Part shown: positions 52,342-60,477 of the stretch, piece after piece
How positions within the stretch are numbered: position 1 is the first letter of the stretch
How the letters are laid out: each line of letters starts with the position of its first letter
Source of the DNA: Hellea sp965224755
GTDB taxonomy: Bacteria; Pseudomonadota; Alphaproteobacteria; Caulobacterales; Maricaulaceae
Reading direction: 5' to 3'
Length of the DNA stretch: 64,000 nucleotides
NCBI GenBank assembly: GCA_965224755.1
Contig: OZ245061.1
Span: forward strand, 1,736,001-1,800,000
Made by a program: the position numbers and the translations under genes
Notes under the pieces: generated by a model
Seen by the model: only the letters and a program-made list of their open reading frames with translations
What the model was told of the DNA's origin: nothing
The model's database searches: none

Positions 52342-52715
52342 GACTTTCTCGCCCTGGCCCGCTCACCGCAGGACGGGCGGCTGACTTCAACACAGGCAAG
52401 GCCAGGAAGTTTGGACTCCAAACGCTCAAATATCCACTCGGCGATATGTTCTAATGAAGGCTGCTCTAGGCCCTCGATCTCGTTAAGCACGGCATGGTCC
52501 AGCGGCTTAATCACGGCTTTGATAATCTGCTCTATTTTCCACAAATCTCGGATCCAGCCCTTATCTTCCTGCGCGCTGCCTTCAATACGCACCATGCCGG
52601 AAAAGCTGTGGCCGTGGATTTTCTTGAACAGATCATTAGCACCTTTGTGGCCGAAATAATGCGCGGCTTCAAATTTGAAGTCTTTCTCAATCTCGAATGT
52701 CAGTGCGGAGGCCAT
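52338..52715 (-). CDS. PTPS/QueD-like protein lacking the catalytic cysteine
   Basis: This 125-aa protein has the PTPS/6-carboxytetrahydropterin synthase fold. The zinc His ligands are present (FEAAH and HGHSF). The Cys that lies five residues before the first HGH His in QueD/PTPS is Phe here (LFKKIHGH). PLDHAVLN and the C-terminal GLEQPSLEHIAEWIFERL and RPSCGE are otherwise typical. In this operon it lies between a Ca/Na antiporter (9 nt away) and a PTR1-like reductase (4-nt overlap). A QueD role is doubtful because of the Cys loss; a modified pterin reaction is a possibility. Folding as a tunnelling-fold protein is confident. Confidence 0.85.
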   Translation of the reverse strand: MASALTFEIEKDFKFEAAHYFGHKGANDLFKKIHGHSFSGMVRIEGSAQEDKGWIRDLWKIEQIIKAVIKPLDHAVLNEIEGLEQPSLEHIAEWIFERLESKLPGLACVEVSRPSCGERARARKS

Positions 52716-52724
52716 TGGCGCCCT

Positions 52725-53693
52725 TTATATGACGCGAGATACGATGGCCAGCATGTACAATATATAAGCGATGACGAAAATCACGCCCATCAACCTGCCA
52801 ATAGGCTGGCGTCTTAAAACGAAAAGCAGCAAAGCCGCCGACGAGGCCAGCATGACCCAGACATCAAATGTCAAAAGCCTGTCATCAATCGGCACGGGGC
52901 CGGTCATGGCCGTCGCGCCCATCACGGCAAAGAGGTTAAACACATTGGAGCCCAGCACATTGCCAATCGCGACTTCGGAATGGCCGCGATAAGAGGCCAC
53001 GATTACGGTGGCTATTTCAGGCAAAGACGTACCTATAGCGACAATGGTAAGCCCGATAATGGTCTCGGAGATATTCATCGCCGTGGCAATGGTGACAGCA
53101 TTATCAACAATAAGCTTACCGCCCACAACAAGGCCAACAATACCGCCAAGCACAAAAGCCAGCGAGAGCAACATATTTGTCGGCAGGCCGTCTTTACCCT
53201 CGTCAATTTCGGTCATTTCGTCCAAAATCGGATCGTGAACACCGGAGCGCGCAAGGCTAAACATATAGAGCAAATAGATGATAATTCCGGCAAACAAGAT
53301 GCCGCCCTGCCACGTAATCAATGGGTTATGCATAAAGGCGAGCGCAATAAACAGCACTGTCGCAAACAGGCAGATAAAGGTGTTTCGGGCCACGCCTGTC
53401 ATATTAGTCGGTATCGCCATGATCAGTGCCGGCAGACCGAGCGCAAGTAATACATTAGCGATATTTGAGCCGATGACATTCCCGGCTGCCAGTTCCCCTG
53501 CCCCGCGCATCACAGCTTGCACGCCGACAACCATTTCAGGCGCAGAGGTGCCAAAAGCGACAATGGTCAAGCCAACGATGAGCGCAGGTACGCCCCAATG
53601 CCGGGCGAGCGCGGCCGCGCCGCGCACCATGAGGTCCCCGGCAATGATGAGGATAACAATGCCGACAAGCAGTAATAAAAGTGGGACGAGCAT
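52725..53693 (-). CDS. Calcium/sodium antiporter (YrbG family)
   Basis: This 322-aa protein of the Na+/Ca2+ exchanger superfamily (CaCA) has two repeats with the alpha motifs GLTIVAFGTSAPEMVVG and GLTIVAIGTSLPEIATV. The acidic residue in each (Glu) co-ordinates Ca2+. About ten TM segments are visible. It exchanges Na+ for Ca2+ across the inner membrane. It starts 3 nt after the 42-aa membrane protein gene, which suggests a functional pair. Confidence 0.95.
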   Translation of the reverse strand: MLVPLLLLLVGIVILIIAGDLMVRGAAALARHWGVPALIVGLTIVAFGTSAPEMVVGVQAVMRGAGELAAGNVIGSNIANVLLALGLPALIMAIPTNMTGVARNTFICLFATVLFIALAFMHNPLITWQGGILFAGIIIYLLYMFSLARSGVHDPILDEMTEIDEGKDGLPTNMLLSLAFVLGGIVGLVVGGKLIVDNAVTIATAMNISETIIGLTIVAIGTSLPEIATVIVASYRGHSEVAIGNVLGSNVFNLFAVMGATAMTGPVPIDDRLLTFDVWVMLASSAALLLFVLRRQPIGRLMGVIFVIAYILYMLAIVSRVI

Positions 53694-53696
53694 GTC

Positions 53697-53825
53697 CTAG
53701 TCGAAACGCTTATATTCGATGATATTCAGCCCGCCAAAGATAAGCGCGATAAGGCCAAATGTGAAAAGCGCCGGGTCGATTGCAAAACCAAAAATGCTGA
53801 TACCGGACTGAATGAGGGCTGCCAT
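53697..53825 (-). CDS. Small membrane protein, 42 aa
   Basis: A short frame from an ATG at 53825 to a TAG at 53697, below the usual length cut-off. It reads MAALIQSGISIFGFAI at the start, has a hydrophobic core (about 8-35) with FTFGLIALIFGGLN, and a charged end EYKRFD. An AGGA-containing site precedes the ATG (spacing about 8 nt). Its stop is 3 nt before the antiporter start. Position, ribosome-binding site and hydrophobic profile support a real single-TM protein, possibly a subunit or modulator of the antiporter. I do not recognise a named family. Confidence 0.7.
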   Translation of the reverse strand: MAALIQSGISIFGFAIDPALFTFGLIALIFGGLNIIEYKRFD

Positions 53826-53957
53826 AATGTGATCCTAAAGACTGAATTCCCAGATATTTTCCGCTCTATAGACCGCTTCACACAAAAGGCCAAGCCATCT
53901 TGACGTTGATATGAAAAATATCGTCATATAGAATAACACCATCACAAGGAGGCACAC

Positions 53958-54326
53958 ATGGCGAAAATACTAGGGTTAAGCGGGGTGTTCTTCACATGCG
54001 CCGATGTTGAAAGCTACCGCGCGTGGTGGGCCGAGCATATGGGCGTTGATATTGCGCAATGGGGCTCTATGGAGTGGATGGCCGATGGAAAGGGCCGCAC
54101 CATGATGAGCCCATTCAAAAGTGATTCGACCTATCTGGAGCCTTCTAACGAGCGCTTTATGATAAATCTGCGTGTTGATGATGTGCGCGGTTTAATTGAA
54201 AAAGCCAAAAAAGGCGGCGCCGCCATCATCGGCGAGGTTGATGACACGGAATATGGTATTTTTGGCTGGTTTATTGACCCGGAAGGTATCAAGATAGAAT
54301 TATGGCAAGAGCCAAAAGAGTCTTAG
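53958..54326 (+). CDS. VOC family protein
   Basis: This 122-aa protein has a strong GGAGG ribosome-binding site. The glyoxalase/dihydroxybiphenyl-like fold is indicated by FFTCADVESYRAWWAEHMGVDI and the C-terminal FGWFIDPEGIKIELWQ with the metal Glu. DDVRGLIEKAKKGGAAIIGE is a typical second-half helix. Substrate unknown. It lies 9 nt ahead of the kbp gene, so the two may be cotranscribed. Confidence 0.88.
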   Translation: MAKILGLSGVFFTCADVESYRAWWAEHMGVDIAQWGSMEWMADGKGRTMMSPFKSDSTYLEPSNERFMINLRVDDVRGLIEKAKKGGAAIIGEVDDTEYGIFGWFIDPEGIKIELWQEPKES

Positions 54327-54335
54327 GAGAAAACT

Positions 54336-54791
54336 ATGTTTGGAATGATCCCATTTGTAAAAGCCGCAGGCCGCGGCCTCGGCAATATGATCAGAGGCCG
54401 TAAAGGCAAAGAAGCGCTAGAAAAAGAAGTCAAAGACTTCGGCCTTGATACATCCGGCGTTGAAATTCAGGTCGATGAAGACGGCGGCGTTAGCCTAATC
54501 GGCGAAGCCGTAAGCCAAGAGATGAAAGAAAAAATCCTTCTCGCCATGGGCAATGTCGAAGGCGTTGGCGGCGTTAATGACGGCGCGACATCGCGCGCAG
54601 GCGGCCGCGAATCGCAATTCCACACCGTAGTCTCCGGCGATACGCTCTCGGCGATATCAAAGAAATATTACGGCACATGGCGGCTCTACCCCGAAATCTT
54701 CGAAGCCAATAAACCCATGCTAAGTCACCCCGATAAAATCTACCCCGGACAAGTACTGCGAATTCCCGCGATTGCGACGGCGACGAGCTAA
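54336..54791 (+). CDS. kbp: BON-LysM protein, Kbp (YgaU) family
   Basis: The protein has 151 aa, against 149 in E. coli Kbp. It is a cytoplasmic K+-binding protein in E. coli (BON then LysM). The BON domain covers about 20-75 (VEIQVDEDGGVSLIGEAVSQE, EKILLAMGNVEGV); the LysM at about 95-143 includes FHTVVSGDTLSAISKKYYG, EIFEANKPML and PDKIYPGQVLRIP, identical or close to the E. coli sequence over the LysM end. AGGAGA precedes the ATG. A strong terminator follows. Confidence 0.93.
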   Translation: MFGMIPFVKAAGRGLGNMIRGRKGKEALEKEVKDFGLDTSGVEIQVDEDGGVSLIGEAVSQEMKEKILLAMGNVEGVGGVNDGATSRAGGRESQFHTVVSGDTLSAISKKYYGTWRLYPEIFEANKPMLSHPDKIYPGQVLRIPAIATATS

Positions 54792-54810
54792 GAGTTCAAG
54801 CATTAAAGAG

Positions 54811-54840
54811 AAAAAGGCGGGTTATTTGATCCGCCTTTTT
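54811..54840. terminator. Bidirectional terminator between kbp and nhaC-like gene
   Basis: AAAAAGGCGG (54811-54820) and CCGCCTTTTT (54831-54840) form a 10-bp stem with a 10-nt loop. Convergent genes on both sides (kbp plus, NhaC-family minus) make it a shared terminator. Confidence 0.9.
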
Positions 54841-54864
54841 CTTTTGCGTTCAAAATATTTCATG

Positions 54865-56388
54865 CTACAGCTTGGCAGTAACACCCTCACCTCCTGCGCC
54901 AAACCTCTTCAAAACCAGCAACCCCACTACCATCATCACGATGCCGACTGCCAGTGCCCAGACGCTGCCCGTTAGCCCTGCTGTGATGAAGGCGGCTACG
55001 GAGCAGAGGCCGTTGAACAGGGCGTAGGGGATTTGGGTTTTGACGTGGTCGATTTGGGAGCAGCCTGCGCCAGTAGCTGATAAAATTGTTGTGTCGGATA
55101 TGGGGGAGCAATGGTCGCCAAATAATCCGCCCGACAGCACCGCGCCGATGACCACATACATCTCGATGTCAAATTGGTGGGCCATGGGAATAGCTATGGG
55201 GAATAAAATGGCGTAGGTTCCCCAAGACGAGCCGGTCGAAAACGAAATAATCCCGCCAACGAGAAACACGCTGACCGGGATCAGGAACGGGGCCAGATTG
55301 CCCTCAACCATGCCGGAAATATATTGGGCCGTTCCGAGATTATCGCCAAGGGCGCTCAGCGACCACGCCAGCACTAAAATAGCGAGAATACTGATAATAT
55401 TGCTCATGCTTTTTAGGTAAAGCGCGAAGCCTTCAGGCAATGTCCGCACCTTATAAAACGCCATCAGCAACAGTAGGATAATGGCGGCAAATATATAACC
55501 GGTCGACAGAGCGCCGCGAAAGGCGCTGTCTTTCATATTGGCCATATCGGTGGGAAATCCTTGCGGCACCAGCAAGGCAAACATGACGGTGAGCATCACG
55601 CTCAATGGTAGCCAGACCATGATCGGTTTGGCTTTTGAGCTGGCATCATCGGTGACGGCTTCGGCCATTAGGGTTTCTTTACTTTCGAGCACAATGCCTT
55701 TGGCGGCATTGTCTTCGGCGCGTTTCATCGGCCCGAAATCGGCCTTGGCCAGAATAATCATGGGCACCATAATCACCGCCATGACCGAATAAAATTGATA
55801 CGGCACGGCGTGTACATAGGCTTCAAAGGCGCTGCCCGTTATACCCAGCTTGGCATATTCCTGTGCGATATAATCCTGCGAATAAATCCCCCAACCGATA
55901 AACGGCACCAACACGGCCACCGGGGACGCGGTGGAGTCGATAATCCAAGCCAGTTTGGCGCGGGAGATTTTTAAGCCGTCCGTGATCGGGCGAAATAAAG
56001 GCCCGACGATCAGCGGCGTTCCTGAATCGGTGAAAAATAACAACGAGCCGCTGATCCACGCCCCGATCTGGGCTTTGGTTTTGCCGGTAATATATGTGAT
56101 CATCATGCCGGCAAAGGCCGCCGCCCCGCCGGATTTTTCCATCAAGCCGACAAGCCCGGAAATGAAAATCATCAACAGCAATATTCCCATATGGGATTTG
56201 GTCGCGGCCTCGGCGACAAGATAGTCCTGCACCATAATGCTCATGCCCGTAAACGGATTGGCGCCGTTTAAAATCAGCACGCCCGAAAACACGCCAATCG
56301 TCAGCCCCAGAATAACATTGCGCGACCAGACGGCTATCGCCAGCGTAATCAAAACCGGCACGAGTGAAATAAATCCTGCGTCCGCCAC
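54865..56388 (-). CDS. Na+/H+ antiporter NhaC family protein
   Basis: The protein has 507 aa from a GTG at 56388; GGGGAG lies just upstream and the frame beyond it is not credible as protein. It has 11-13 TM segments. Family pattern: DAGFISLVPVLITLAIAV, FISGLVGLMEKSGGAAAFAGMM, FTDSGTPLIVGPLFRP, DSTASPVAVLVPFIGWGIY, GSSWGTYAILFPIAIP and SGGLFGDHCSPISDTTILSATGAGC. These motifs fit the NhaC/MleN (malate-type) group. It exchanges Na+ or organic acids for H+. It is divergent from a saccharopine dehydrogenase gene, with which it may share regulation. Confidence 0.93.
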   Translation of the reverse strand: MADAGFISLVPVLITLAIAVWSRNVILGLTIGVFSGVLILNGANPFTGMSIMVQDYLVAEAATKSHMGILLLMIFISGLVGLMEKSGGAAAFAGMMITYITGKTKAQIGAWISGSLLFFTDSGTPLIVGPLFRPITDGLKISRAKLAWIIDSTASPVAVLVPFIGWGIYSQDYIAQEYAKLGITGSAFEAYVHAVPYQFYSVMAVIMVPMIILAKADFGPMKRAEDNAAKGIVLESKETLMAEAVTDDASSKAKPIMVWLPLSVMLTVMFALLVPQGFPTDMANMKDSAFRGALSTGYIFAAIILLLLMAFYKVRTLPEGFALYLKSMSNIISILAILVLAWSLSALGDNLGTAQYISGMVEGNLAPFLIPVSVFLVGGIISFSTGSSWGTYAILFPIAIPMAHQFDIEMYVVIGAVLSGGLFGDHCSPISDTTILSATGAGCSQIDHVKTQIPYALFNGLCSVAAFITAGLTGSVWALAVGIVMMVVGLLVLKRFGAGGEGVTAKL

Positions 56389-56467
56389 AATCTCCCCTTT
56401 GTTTTTTATTTGGCTAATATGATGGACAATTGTTGTAAATGCGAGGGGAAATCCATAGGGGTGATTT

Positions 56468-57805
56468 ATGTCAAAGTTCTTGGTATTAGGCGCGGGCCTC
56501 GTCACCGGGCCGGTGATTGAGTATTTAAGCCGCCGCAGCGGCAATCAGATTGTGCTGGCCAGTCATATATTGGCTGAGGCAAATGAGATTGCCGAGGGCT
56601 ATAAAAATGTCCACCCGGTTCATTTAGACGTTCATGACAAGGCCGGGCTGGATGGATTGATTTCAGGCGCTGATCTTGTGACCAGCCTTGTGCCGCCGCC
56701 CTTGCACCCAATGGTCGCGCAGGCCTGTGTGCAAGCCCGAACCCATTTTGTCAGCGCCAGTTACCAGACGCCGGAGATGCTGGATTTGTCAGCGCAGGCC
56801 AAAGCGGCAGAGATTTGCATCCTCAACGAAATCGGCCTTGATCCGGGCATAGATCATATCAGCGCCATGCAAATCATTGACGATATTCAGGCCAAAGGCG
56901 AGCAGGTTGAAAGCTTTATCTCTTGGTGCGGCGGCCTGCCCGCGCCCGCGCATAATGATAACCCGCTTGGCTATAAATTTTCATGGCAGCCCAAAGGGGC
57001 AATTCTGGTTTTGCTCAATGAAGCGGCTTATTTACAGGCCGGGCAGAAGATCATTGTCGCGGGCAAGGACTTGATGGACAGGGCCGTGCCGATCACCATC
57101 GCCGGGCTTGAACTGGAATGTTATCCCAATAGAAACTCGGTCACTTACCGGGATATTTACGGCATTGGGGAGGTGCAAAACTTACTCCGCGGCACGCTGC
57201 GGTATCAGGGCTTTTGTCAAATTCTGGCTTTGGCTAAAACGCTGGACCTGATGAATACGGAGGCGGGCGAACTCCCCGGCCCTATGCGTTGGGCGGACTA
57301 TATCAAATTTTTAAACCCTGATATGGTTTTACGCGAGCCATCAAACGCGGCGTGGCAAGGGCTTGACTGGCTTGGCTGTTTTTCAGATCGAGCCATCACG
57401 CCCAACGCAGTCCCGATTGATGCATTTTGTGATTTATTATTAGCGCGGCTGTCTTATGGCTGCGGCGAAACTGACATGATTGTTCTGCTGCATAAATTCG
57501 TCATCAAAAAACCGGACGGCGAAAAATATTTCATCACCTCATTGCTACAAGACTGCGGCGCGCCGGACGGCCATAGCGCCATGGCCCGCATGGTCGGCTT
57601 TCCCGTGGCCATTGCCGCGCAAATGATCGCGGACGGGGACATCAAACAACGCGGGACACTATTACCGGTAAGCAAAGACTTCTACCTGCCCATCTTGGCA
57701 GCGCTAAAAGCGGAAAACATTGTTTTCCAAGAACAGGTTTTTGGCCCCGCTGACATTACTGAGCAAGACTTTTTATCCGAGCTTGTCGGGAGCGGCCCGG
57801 TTTAA
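56468..57805 (+). CDS. Saccharopine dehydrogenase family protein
   Basis: This 445-aa protein has an N-terminal Rossmann domain (MSKFLVLGAGLVTGPVIEYL) and C-terminal saccharopine dehydrogenase domain (IGLDPGIDHISAMQIIDDI, SWCGGLPAPAHNDNPLGYKFSW, the latter near the substrate). The layout matches NADP+-dependent, glutamate-forming saccharopine dehydrogenase (Lys9 / the C-terminal half of AASS). It would link lysine and 2-aminoadipate semialdehyde, i.e. lysine breakdown. Divergent orientation with the NhaC family gene (79-nt gap) is noted but unexplained. No adjacent lysine-ketoglutarate reductase gene is seen. Confidence 0.9.
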   Translation: MSKFLVLGAGLVTGPVIEYLSRRSGNQIVLASHILAEANEIAEGYKNVHPVHLDVHDKAGLDGLISGADLVTSLVPPPLHPMVAQACVQARTHFVSASYQTPEMLDLSAQAKAAEICILNEIGLDPGIDHISAMQIIDDIQAKGEQVESFISWCGGLPAPAHNDNPLGYKFSWQPKGAILVLLNEAAYLQAGQKIIVAGKDLMDRAVPITIAGLELECYPNRNSVTYRDIYGIGEVQNLLRGTLRYQGFCQILALAKTLDLMNTEAGELPGPMRWADYIKFLNPDMVLREPSNAAWQGLDWLGCFSDRAITPNAVPIDAFCDLLLARLSYGCGETDMIVLLHKFVIKKPDGEKYFITSLLQDCGAPDGHSAMARMVGFPVAIAAQMIADGDIKQRGTLLPVSKDFYLPILAALKAENIVFQEQVFGPADITEQDFLSELVGSGPV

Positions 57806-57809
57806 TCCG

Positions 57810-59765
57810 CTACCGCCGGTCTTTCTTGCGCGTGTTTTTCCGCGCGCCTTTTTTCACGCCGCCCGATTTTGCTTTGAGGGCTGCGGCGCGGGCGAGCTTT
57901 TTCTTATGTGGTTTTTTGGATTTTGGCGCGTCGTTCATGAAGGGGTCGCCAAAATCAGGCGTTGATGGCGCGTCAGTTTTGCTCCGCGCCTTGCGTTTAA
58001 ATGTGCCTTCGGGCGCAAACCCTTTTGGTTTTTCCTTGGACTTCCCCTTGAATTCTCCTTTGGGCTTGCCTTTGAATTTCCCTTTATCTCTGGATTTATA
58101 AGCCGCAGGCTTACTATTGAAATCGGGCTGTCCGCTTAAGCGCGTGGCAGTAATCGCTTTTTCGATCTTCATATCCGGGCCGATAGTTTCCATAAAACGG
58201 TCAACGCCGGCCGGGGCAATTTCGATGAATGTCTGCGTCTCGGTAATTTTAATCGCGCCGATTTCAGGTTTTTTCAGCCCGCCTGATTTCAGCAGCATTG
58301 GCATAATCCATTTCGGTTCTGCCTTTTGCTTGCGGCCCAGATTTAACGAAAACCAGACGCCGCCGCTAAAGTCATTGCGGGACCGGGGCTTACGCTCGCG
58401 CCCGCCCTTGGAATTACCATGAGAGGAATTGTCATGAGCGGAAGGATCATAAGGCGTATGGGTCAGCTCTTCGGGCGCAGACTGGCCTGAACGATATTGG
58501 CGAATAAAAGCCGCCGCGATATGTTCGGGCGTATAGGCTTTCAGCAAGCGCGCGACCATAGTGCGCTCCTCCTCGCTAACTTCAGTTTCCAAAGTCATGC
58601 CGGAGAGCAAGCGCTCATTATCGCGCTGGATAATATCTGCGGCGCTGGGCGGGCCCGACCATTCGGCGGTGATATTGGCGTCGCGGAGTACACGCTCGGC
58701 ATTACGGCGGCGGCGAGGCGTAATCATAATAACGGAGACGCCCTTACGGCCTGCCCGGCCCGTGCGGCCACTCCTGTGGAGCAAAGCTTCGCGGTTCTTG
58801 GGCACATCGGCATGAATAACAAGTTCGAGATCGGGCAAGTCCAACCCCCGCGCCGCGACATCGGTCGCGATACAGACCTGCGCCCGTCCGTCGCGCAAAG
58901 ATTGCAGGGCGTTGGTGCGTTCTTTTTGCGATAATTCGCCTGACAAAGCGACAACAGAAAAGCCGCGATTATTAAACCGGGCCGTCATCCGGTTCACGGC
59001 AATGCGCGTATCGCCAAATACAATCGCATTTTTAGCATTGTAGAACCGCAATACGTTGATGATGGCGTTTTCTGTATCAGAAGCCCCGATGGTCATAGCC
59101 CGATATTCAATATCGACATGTTGCTTGGATTCTGCCGCCGTATTGACGCGCACGGCATTACGTTGATATTTTTTGGTCATGCCGAGGATTGTTTTGGGAA
59201 CGGTGGCCGAGAACATTAAGGTGCGGCGATCCTCCGGAGCCGCGCCCAGAATTTGCTCAAGTTCTTCGCGAAAACCCATTTTTAGCATCTCGTCTGCTTC
59301 GTCGAGGACGATGGCCTTGAGCTGCGTCATATCCAAAGAGCCGCGTTTAATATGATCGCAAAGCCGTCCCGGCGTGCCGACAACAATATGCGCGCCCCGC
59401 GCCAAAGCACGGCGTTCATCGCGCATATCCATTCCGCCGACACAGCTTGCCGTCTTGGCCCCGGCTTCTCGATACAGCCAATCCAGTTCACGCTTGACCT
59501 GTAGGGCCAATTCCCGCGTCGGAGCGATAGCCAGCGCGAGCGGCGCATCGGCCCTGAGAAACGCGCCAGCCTCTTCCAGCAATGTCGGAGCCATAGCGAG
59601 GCCGAACGCAACTGTTTTGCCGGAGCCTGTTTGGGCTGAGACCAGCAAGTCTTGCCCCATCAGCTCAGGCGCAAGAACAGCGTCTTGAACGGGCGTCAGG
59701 GTCGTATATCCCTTTTTCTTCAAAGCATCAGAGAGCGCCGGATGCGCGAGGGAAATATGTGTCAT
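57810..59765 (-). CDS. DEAD-box RNA helicase, DeaD/CsdA-like
   Basis: The protein has 651 aa. All core motifs are present: Q motif (TTLTPVQ), Walker A AQTGSGKT (44-51), PTRELALQV, TPGR, DEAD, SAT, then HRSGRTGRAGRKG. After the helicase core, a DbpA/CsdA-type RNA-binding domain lies at about 460-540 (VWFSLNLGRKQKAEPKW, IGAIKITETQTFIEI). A long basic C-terminal tail is rich in Lys and Gly (KGKFKGKPKGEFKGK). This layout matches ribosome-assembly/cold-shock helicases. The 351-nt region upstream is structured and may regulate it. It is transcribed on the minus strand, in the same direction as ubiK. Confidence 0.93.
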   Translation of the reverse strand: MTHISLAHPALSDALKKKGYTTLTPVQDAVLAPELMGQDLLVSAQTGSGKTVAFGLAMAPTLLEEAGAFLRADAPLALAIAPTRELALQVKRELDWLYREAGAKTASCVGGMDMRDERRALARGAHIVVGTPGRLCDHIKRGSLDMTQLKAIVLDEADEMLKMGFREELEQILGAAPEDRRTLMFSATVPKTILGMTKKYQRNAVRVNTAAESKQHVDIEYRAMTIGASDTENAIINVLRFYNAKNAIVFGDTRIAVNRMTARFNNRGFSVVALSGELSQKERTNALQSLRDGRAQVCIATDVAARGLDLPDLELVIHADVPKNREALLHRSGRTGRAGRKGVSVIMITPRRRRNAERVLRDANITAEWSGPPSAADIIQRDNERLLSGMTLETEVSEEERTMVARLLKAYTPEHIAAAFIRQYRSGQSAPEELTHTPYDPSAHDNSSHGNSKGGRERKPRSRNDFSGGVWFSLNLGRKQKAEPKWIMPMLLKSGGLKKPEIGAIKITETQTFIEIAPAGVDRFMETIGPDMKIEKAITATRLSGQPDFNSKPAAYKSRDKGKFKGKPKGEFKGKSKEKPKGFAPEGTFKRKARSKTDAPSTPDFGDPFMNDAPKSKKPHKKKLARAAALKAKSGGVKKGARKNTRKKDRR

Positions 59766-59887
59766 TGTGGTCTTTCGATGTGATCTATCGGGGATCGCTC
59801 AGCGATCCGTAAATATGCAGGCCCGTGTTCCGCGCCTCCTATGGGGTTTGTTACGCTCTGCATAGGATAAAAATCAGCTTCCCGAAT

Positions 59888-59930
59888 AAGACAGAAGCGG
59901 GACTGTCTTCAAGAGAGAGAGAAAAGACAG
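59888..59930 (-). promoter_or_regulatory. Mutually exclusive hairpins in the helicase leader
   Basis: AAGACAG occurs at 59888-59894 and again at 59924-59930. Between them CTGTCTT (59903-59909) can pair with either, so two alternative 7-bp hairpins compete (loops of 8 and 14 nt). On the minus strand the order is CTGTCTT, AAGACAG, CTGTCTT. It lies about 125 nt upstream of the helicase ATG. A switch (temperature or translation) is inference only. Confidence 0.4.
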
Positions 59931-59936
59931 CCACCG

Positions 59937-60025
59937 CCCTGCTGCGCGATCTGTGGGTCTGTGCCGGAAAAATCCGCATCGACCTACCCGGGGGAAAGGG
60001 CGTCACAGAGGGGACGCACGCAGGG
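59937..60025 (-). ncRNA. Candidate structured RNA (leader element or small RNA), strand inferred
   Basis: CCCTGCTGCG (59937-59946) pairs with CGCACGCAGGG (60015-60025) with one bulged base. TCTGTG (59950-59955) pairs with CACAGA (60004-60009). Inside, GGTC (59956-59959) and GACC (59981-59984) enclose CGGA-AAAA-TCCG (59965-59976). Read on the minus strand, a TATAAG -10-like box (60034-60029) would place the 5' end near 60023, and the closing stem is followed by a pyrimidine-rich run of T and C, as at a terminator. The strand is therefore probably minus. It shows no 4.5S, tmRNA or RNase P signature; a 6S-like rod is possible but the length is short. Confidence 0.45.
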
Positions 60026-60116
60026 ACCCTTATAGCTATGCAGCCTGAATGTTTGCTGAAAGCGGCTGTTATCTTACGTTTATCTTCGTTAGAATTTGGT
60101 AAGGTTAGGCAGGAGG

Positions 60117-60377
60117 TTATTTGGCAGTAGCTTTTTTAATCTGCGATTTCAGCGACTTAATATCTTTCTTTAATCCGGAAATTTCGTCTTGTGATTTAGT
60201 CAGCATGGCTTTGAGCACTTCAAATTCATCGCGGCCAACCAAGTCCATATCAGCAATAAGACGTTCAGCTTGCGAACGGCCCATGGCTTTGACTTCATCG
60301 CCCACGCCCTTCATCGCGCCGACCGCATTGGTCATCAGGTTTGTCAGGTCATCAAGAGGTCTGGATTTGCTTTGCAT
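60117..60377 (-). CDS. ubiK: Ubiquinone biosynthesis accessory factor UbiK (BMFP)
   Basis: The protein has 86 aa from the ATG at 60377. The family (PF04380) has a short N-terminal amphipathic helix (LDDLTNLMTNAVGAMKGVGDEV) followed by a C-terminal coiled coil (residues about 50-82: VLKAMLTKSQDEISGLKKDIKSLKSQIKK). UbiK helps UbiJ in ubiquinone assembly and can induce membrane fusion. It sits divergent to lgt, as in other alphaproteobacteria. The region before the start (60378-60477) holds the shared promoters. Confidence 0.9.
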   Translation of the reverse strand: MQSKSRPLDDLTNLMTNAVGAMKGVGDEVKAMGRSQAERLIADMDLVGRDEFEVLKAMLTKSQDEISGLKKDIKSLKSQIKKATAK

Positions 60378-60477
60378 AATCGGCTCACTAAATTGTCTTT
60401 CAATACAGATAGGCACAGGCTAACACATTTTCCAGTAACTCATCAGCGCAAACTGACGCAACAGGCCCTAAATACCT

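Larger units (their letters stand above)
59766..60116. other. 351-nt non-coding region, helicase leader with structured elements
   Basis: This is the longest stretch in the window without a gene. It lies upstream of the DEAD-box gene and downstream of ubiK, both on the minus strand. It holds a perfect hairpin GGATCGC-TCA-GCGATCC (59792-59808), a switch-like set of repeats (59888-59930) and a rod-like structure (59937-60025). The open frame on the plus strand (59825-60130) has no ribosome-binding site or recognisable family and is judged spurious. Confidence 0.7.

Noticed and set aside
59825..60130. 101-residue plus-strand frame between helicase and ubiK
   Set aside because: Cysteine- and arginine-rich with no ribosome-binding site, and it runs through the inverted repeats; treated as non-coding.
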